From NCBI GenBank assembly GCA_009746045.1, contig RPFO01000487.1, forward strand, positions 1 to 30,591: a stretch of DNA of 30,591 bases, written 5' to 3'. A model generated the notes under the pieces. The model searched no databases. It was not told the DNA's origin and worked only from the letters and a program-made list of their open reading frames with translations. Of this stretch, positions 26,886-30,591 are shown piece by piece. The position numbers and the translations under genes were made by a program. The DNA is from Mesostigma viride. Its lineage: Eukaryota; Streptophyta; Mesostigmatophyceae; Mesostigmatales; Mesostigmataceae. Within the stretch, counting starts at the first letter, position 1, and each line of letters starts with the position of its first letter.

Positions 26886-29800
26886 CTCGTCGTCTGTCCC
26901 ACTACCTCTGGAGAGGACTGAGTTTTTCTCAGTCCTCTCCTGAGGACCGAGTTTTGAGGTTCTGTACAAAATTCGCCCCGGTCAGAATGTTTGACAAAAA
27001 AATTCTCTCAAAATTTATTCAAATACTACGTGAAAAGATCTTTCTTGGACATATTTTTGGGATTTTTTTGGATTTGGTATGAGCGGCTAAATGTACGGTC
27101 AAAGTACAGGTGGTAAGGGTACTTTTCCACGTGAAACGCGAGTTCCGGAAATGCACGACCTAGCCATGGCGGCTCGCGCCCATGCATGCAGTTTACGTTT
27201 GCGGACGATTTAGCTGTCCAAACTCAGGAAATAGATTTTATATGTCCTATAAATGATAAAGCCTAATTTTTAGCTCGCGGGGATGCGATTTACCCGGTGT
27301 CGGCACTGTTCTTGCTGGAAAAAACTGCGATAAGGCAGGTCGACGGAATTGATGACTGCGCTCGCTTTCCGGCCCAATTTCAATGGCTGATGGGTTTCTT
27401 TCTACATTTTAACATGTATTGTATTAGAATAAATTGAGTGACAGTATAGATTTGATGATTTCGACCACTCTGTCACGTCATGGTCTATGTGCCGCAAAGT
27501 GCCACTTTTGCGGGCACCGCCTGGGCCAAGGTAACGCCAGAGTGCAATCATACGCCGTATAATACGGTATAATACGGTATAATACGTAATACGCTGGCTT
27601 TGAGCGTATGATTCATACGTTATAATACGTTTTAGCGTATAATGACGTATACTACCGTATTATACCGTATGATGCCGTGTTTTCCGCGTTTTTTTTACGT
27701 TTTGCGCGGCTAGGATGCCAGAACGACAGGGCAACGATTTGAAGCCACAGATTTCGTATCTCTACTATAAGTACTGACCCGTCTGAACTTTCACAATTCG
27801 ACGCGATCTTATTTTGACATTGTGGTGCACAGTGCGCGCACCGTGCGGAGGTGGCCATGGCGACGTGCGTTCCGTTAAAATATGGCTAATCCGGCGGGCG
27901 ACAGGCGAAAAAATTAAGCCGATGGTTAAAAGTGATGTTCTATTATGATGTTTCATAGCAAGATCTGCACTATTTGCAAATTCGCTGCCTTTGTTGGTAC
28001 AGATTTGCACGGGGGTCTCATCCAACGTCAATTTGGCCGCGATGAATAATCTAGCATGTGTGCCTGCGACGGTAGAACTCGACATTCGTGGGTTATTTTG
28101 ATGCAGCAAGAGCCGTTTAGTAACGGACACCATGAAAATAACCTAAGCATCTTCGATCTGCGGCCATTTCCTGTCATTTCTAAAATGATTTCGTTCAGGC
28201 CTGCGCGATCCGCGGTTAATCCATCCATGGCTGGCTGGCTTTTCTTGCGCGCCTGGGTAGGAAATAATGCCGGCCGTGGTACGTTGATTTGCCGCATGTC
28301 ACCGCCCAGTCTGTTTGCGCTCTTAATGAACCTGGCATGAAACTTTTTGCGCCGTTTCTGGGTTTTTCTTGCTATTTTGTTCTCCACTTGTTGCAGTTGT
28401 GCTATCAGATTTTCCGCAGCTTTCAATGGTTTTCCTTACGCTACGTATGCCATGCTTCCTAAAGCTACCCAGAATTGATCGGGCAGTTATCTGGCTTTGC
28501 TACGCTTCCTGTATGGAGGTTTTCACACGGTAGACATTCTATATTGCGTAGTCAAGGACCCTAGCTGCCTGGGAGCGGCATCACCGTTGCAAGGAGCTGG
28601 CGAGCTCATAGACGCCTGTCATGCTCTTCAGCCTGCTGGAAAACAAGGTTGTTGTATGGAAGGTGAGAATATGTGAGTTACTTATTATCACATCCCCACC
28701 TGTTTAGCCATGTTTAACATGTTGGCCCCTTGCTGGCCCACTGCACGGTCCCCTAGTTATTGCTGGCCTTTTTACCATATATAATTACTTGCATCAAAGT
28801 GAAGGCACCCAAGTAAACATAACCAATATAAAGCCACATATATACAGTTATACACATACACACAATTATGCATGCGCACGTTTACACTCTCAGTATTACA
28901 TGCAATATATCGATCGTGTCCACAATATCCACCGTATAGAGTATAGCCGAGGGTAGGGCAACCTTGGATTATGTCCAAAACAGTGTTAAAAACATGTGGA
29001 TTGATGGTGGGTGTCTTAAAATGTGTAAAATCAGAGTATTCTGAGTGTGTCCGTACGAAAACGTATAATACCGTATTATACCGTATTATACCGTATTATA
29101 CATTATACTCCACCGTGACCGTATAACGCGTATAACGTACGATTGCACTCTGGGTAACGCCAGCCGTGCCAGGTAAAGCCGGATAATCGTTGCCTCTTCG
29201 TTTCTTGATGTTCTTACATAAGTTTAAGCTTGCCAGGCGTTGTCAGGTTCAAGTCTTGATGCTCTTTCTTGACCGTTGCCTGCCCCTCTCTAAACCCCCC
29301 TTTTCAGATGATGTTAGCAGGCATTTGCCTTGACCCAGTGTAGTTGTGCAGGGTTTTAGGAGCTGTGCAGGTTTATACACCTTCATAGATGTTAGTTATT
29401 CTTTTGCTACGTTCATACTGCATGATTGTGTGGCCACGGGCTGCGTCAAGGGTGCTTTCAAGCTTATTATACGGGTGAGTGAAAAGTCTTGGTGACAAAC
29501 CACTGCCATCATGTGCCAGCAACTATGTTGGCCACATCATGGCAAGGCAAAACAGTTATAGCCATCTCTATTGTTGTTAGAAACAATGGAAAGATGCTAA
29601 CCTACCCATTATATTGGTGGTTGACACTTATAACATAACCCTTTGTTGGTAGGTATCCAAGCCCATTCCCTACGTGAATGCATAGGCTCTCACTACATGA
29701 TAAGGTATGATACAACTGCAGTATGATGATGCAGGTGTGTTGTCCTGTTACGCTTGAAGGGAAATGAGGTGATTGGGATGGTTGGTGGCCCTGGTGGTGT

Positions 29801-30229
29801 GTAGTATGACCGCACTTACATGCTAGCAAAGTTAGCAAAAGCCCCATTCCTCTCCTGAGGACTAAGAGTTTTTTCATTGTTTCAGGCAGTGGCAGTGGCC
29901 AAATTGAGCCCAGTTTTTTGCCACGTTTCAAGAACTATATTGTTTACATGCCTATATTTTTCTAACGTGCACCATGATTTGATTAAATTTTCCCCACTCG
30001 CTCTTATCCCGAAAAATGCAAATTCGCCGAGGGTGTCATATGTCCGAGTAATTTCCAGGTGTTTGAGTCAAGTTTTCACTAACGCAGTATTTTTTCCAGC
30101 AAAATGACATCAAATACACCCTCGATCCACATCAAAACATTTGGGATGGACCCCCACCTAGTCGCTACACGCGGTTGAAAAAGGTCAACTCAGTCCTCTT
30201 TTGAGGACTGAGTTGGGACAGACGACGAG
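26886..30229. mobile_element. non-autonomous TTAA-class DNA transposon, copy 2 (carries a hAT insertion)
   Basis: Same 15-bp ends (CTCGTCGTCTGTCCC at 26886; reverse complement ending at 30229) and TTAA flanks (26882-26885, 30230-30233) as copy 1. Total 3344 bp; subtracting the hAT insertion and its duplicated target leaves about 1.72 kb, the size of copy 1. Long stretches match copy 1 with only scattered differences. No transposase ORF. Confidence 0.9.
27538..29152. mobile_element. non-autonomous hAT-type transposon
   Basis: A 1615-bp insertion absent from copy 1 of the host element. Perfect 12-bp ends CAGAGTGCAATC and GATTGCACTCTG (16 of 17 over the extended repeat) and an 8-bp target duplication GGTAACGC (27530-27537 and 29153-29160). 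An 8-bp TSD with CAG-starting ends is the hAT signature. Subterminal regions carry TATAATACGG repeats on the left and their inverse CCGTATTATA on the right. The interior shows no transposase. Confidence 0.9.
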
Positions 30230-30288
30230 TTAATGTGAGTTTTGAATTTTTATTGATCTTTTGGTGTTTTGGTGACGAGTCCCCTTAA

Positions 30289-30591
30289 GGTGGTGGTGAG
30301 GGGCTTTGGGGGCCAAAGCTCCTCGATGGAGCGTCCAAGGAGGGAAAAGAGGGCGAATTGCTGGAGGTGGGGGCGGCGGGCGTTGAGGGCGTCTTTGCCG
30401 AAATTGCGCCTCTGGAGGTGGGCATTGACAAGGCGACCTTGGTGGGAAAGCTGCTTGCACAGTTCTAGAAGAGAGGCATGCGTCCCGAAAAACACATGGC
30501 CCAGGATGCGATCGGGTGTAAGCTTGTCAAAATAGCCGGGCTGGCTGGCGTCAAAGTCGTACTCATCCAGCAGCCCGTCAGAGCGACTGCC
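30289..30591 (-). pseudogene. LINE ORF1-like protein, 5' part (runs off the window)
   Basis: An open minus-strand frame from the window edge (…SDGLLDEYDFDASQPGYF…) through HASLLELCKQLSHQGRLVNA and LQQFALFSLLGRSIEELWPP to LTTT, where the TTAA of the 106-bp palindrome begins. Dropping the insertion and one TTAA continues the frame into TESSIRSLLKEALEQHVAP at 26279 downwards. The start codon is outside the window. Confidence 0.6.

Larger units (their letters stand above)
26284..30284. mobile_element. 106-bp palindromic TTAA element, opened by nested insertions
   Basis: The left arm is 26284-26334 and the right arm 30234-30284, each 51 bp and near-perfect inverted copies starting GGGGACTCGTCACCAAAACA. 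Flanking TTAA copies are at 26280-26283 and 30285-30288. Without the nested insertions the arms meet at one TTAA, forming a 106-bp palindrome. All later insertions sit at that central TTAA. Confidence 0.85.

Noticed and set aside
28028-28426. 132- and 122-codon frames inside the hAT element
   Set aside because: No hAT dimerisation motif or other domain; they overlap one another and neither looks coding.

Overview
This is repeat-rich eukaryotic nuclear DNA. GT-AG introns interrupt long, phase-consistent reading frames, and the window carries a Ty3-type pol remnant, a LINE-like ORF1 and several DNA transposons with clear target-site duplications. No rRNA, tRNA, CRISPR array or bacterial-style operon is visible. 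The mix of elements would suit a large plant-lineage genome, perhaps a charophyte alga, but nothing here fixes the species.

Layout. (1) 430-22573: a block bounded by an exact 25-bp inverted repeat (430-454 and 22549-22573). It holds two large divergent genes. Gene A (minus strand, at least 12 exons, 11744 to 720) would encode about 2,500 residues of low-complexity, SR-like, coiled-coil and acidic protein. Gene B (plus strand, exons 17654-19179, 19312-20085, 20323-21066) encodes a cysteine-rich protein with a DDE-like core: GDWAEN, SDNCSSQFK, HGKGEVDG. Between them lie three tandem arrays: 58 bp x9, 30 bp x about 98, and 37 bp x about 14. A weak frameshifted ORF (21663-22135) follows gene B. 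A roughly 20-bp palindrome, near GGTCACTCTGCAGAGYGACC, occurs about 30 times in introns and spacers of this block and nowhere else in the window.

(2) 4728-6445: a 1.7-kb TTAA-class transposon sits inside a coding exon of gene A. Removing it with one TTAA restores the frame exactly.

(3) 22574-30591: a nest. A decayed Ty3 pol fragment breaks off inside the integrase at a pentanucleotide repeat. A minus-strand LINE-like ORF1 follows. It is split by a 106-bp palindrome (TTAA target). That palindrome is opened at its central TTAA by a 543-bp foldback element, beside a second copy of the 1.7-kb TTAA element, which itself carries a 1.6-kb hAT-type insertion (8-bp TSD).

Working hypothesis: region 1 is one very large, previously undescribed DNA transposon of about 20.4 kb once the 1.7-kb insertion is discounted. 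In this model gene B is the DDE-like recombinase, gene A is an element-encoded accessory protein, and the palindrome is an element-specific binding site. The paired ends, divergent genes and confinement of the palindrome are seen directly; mobility and function are inferred.
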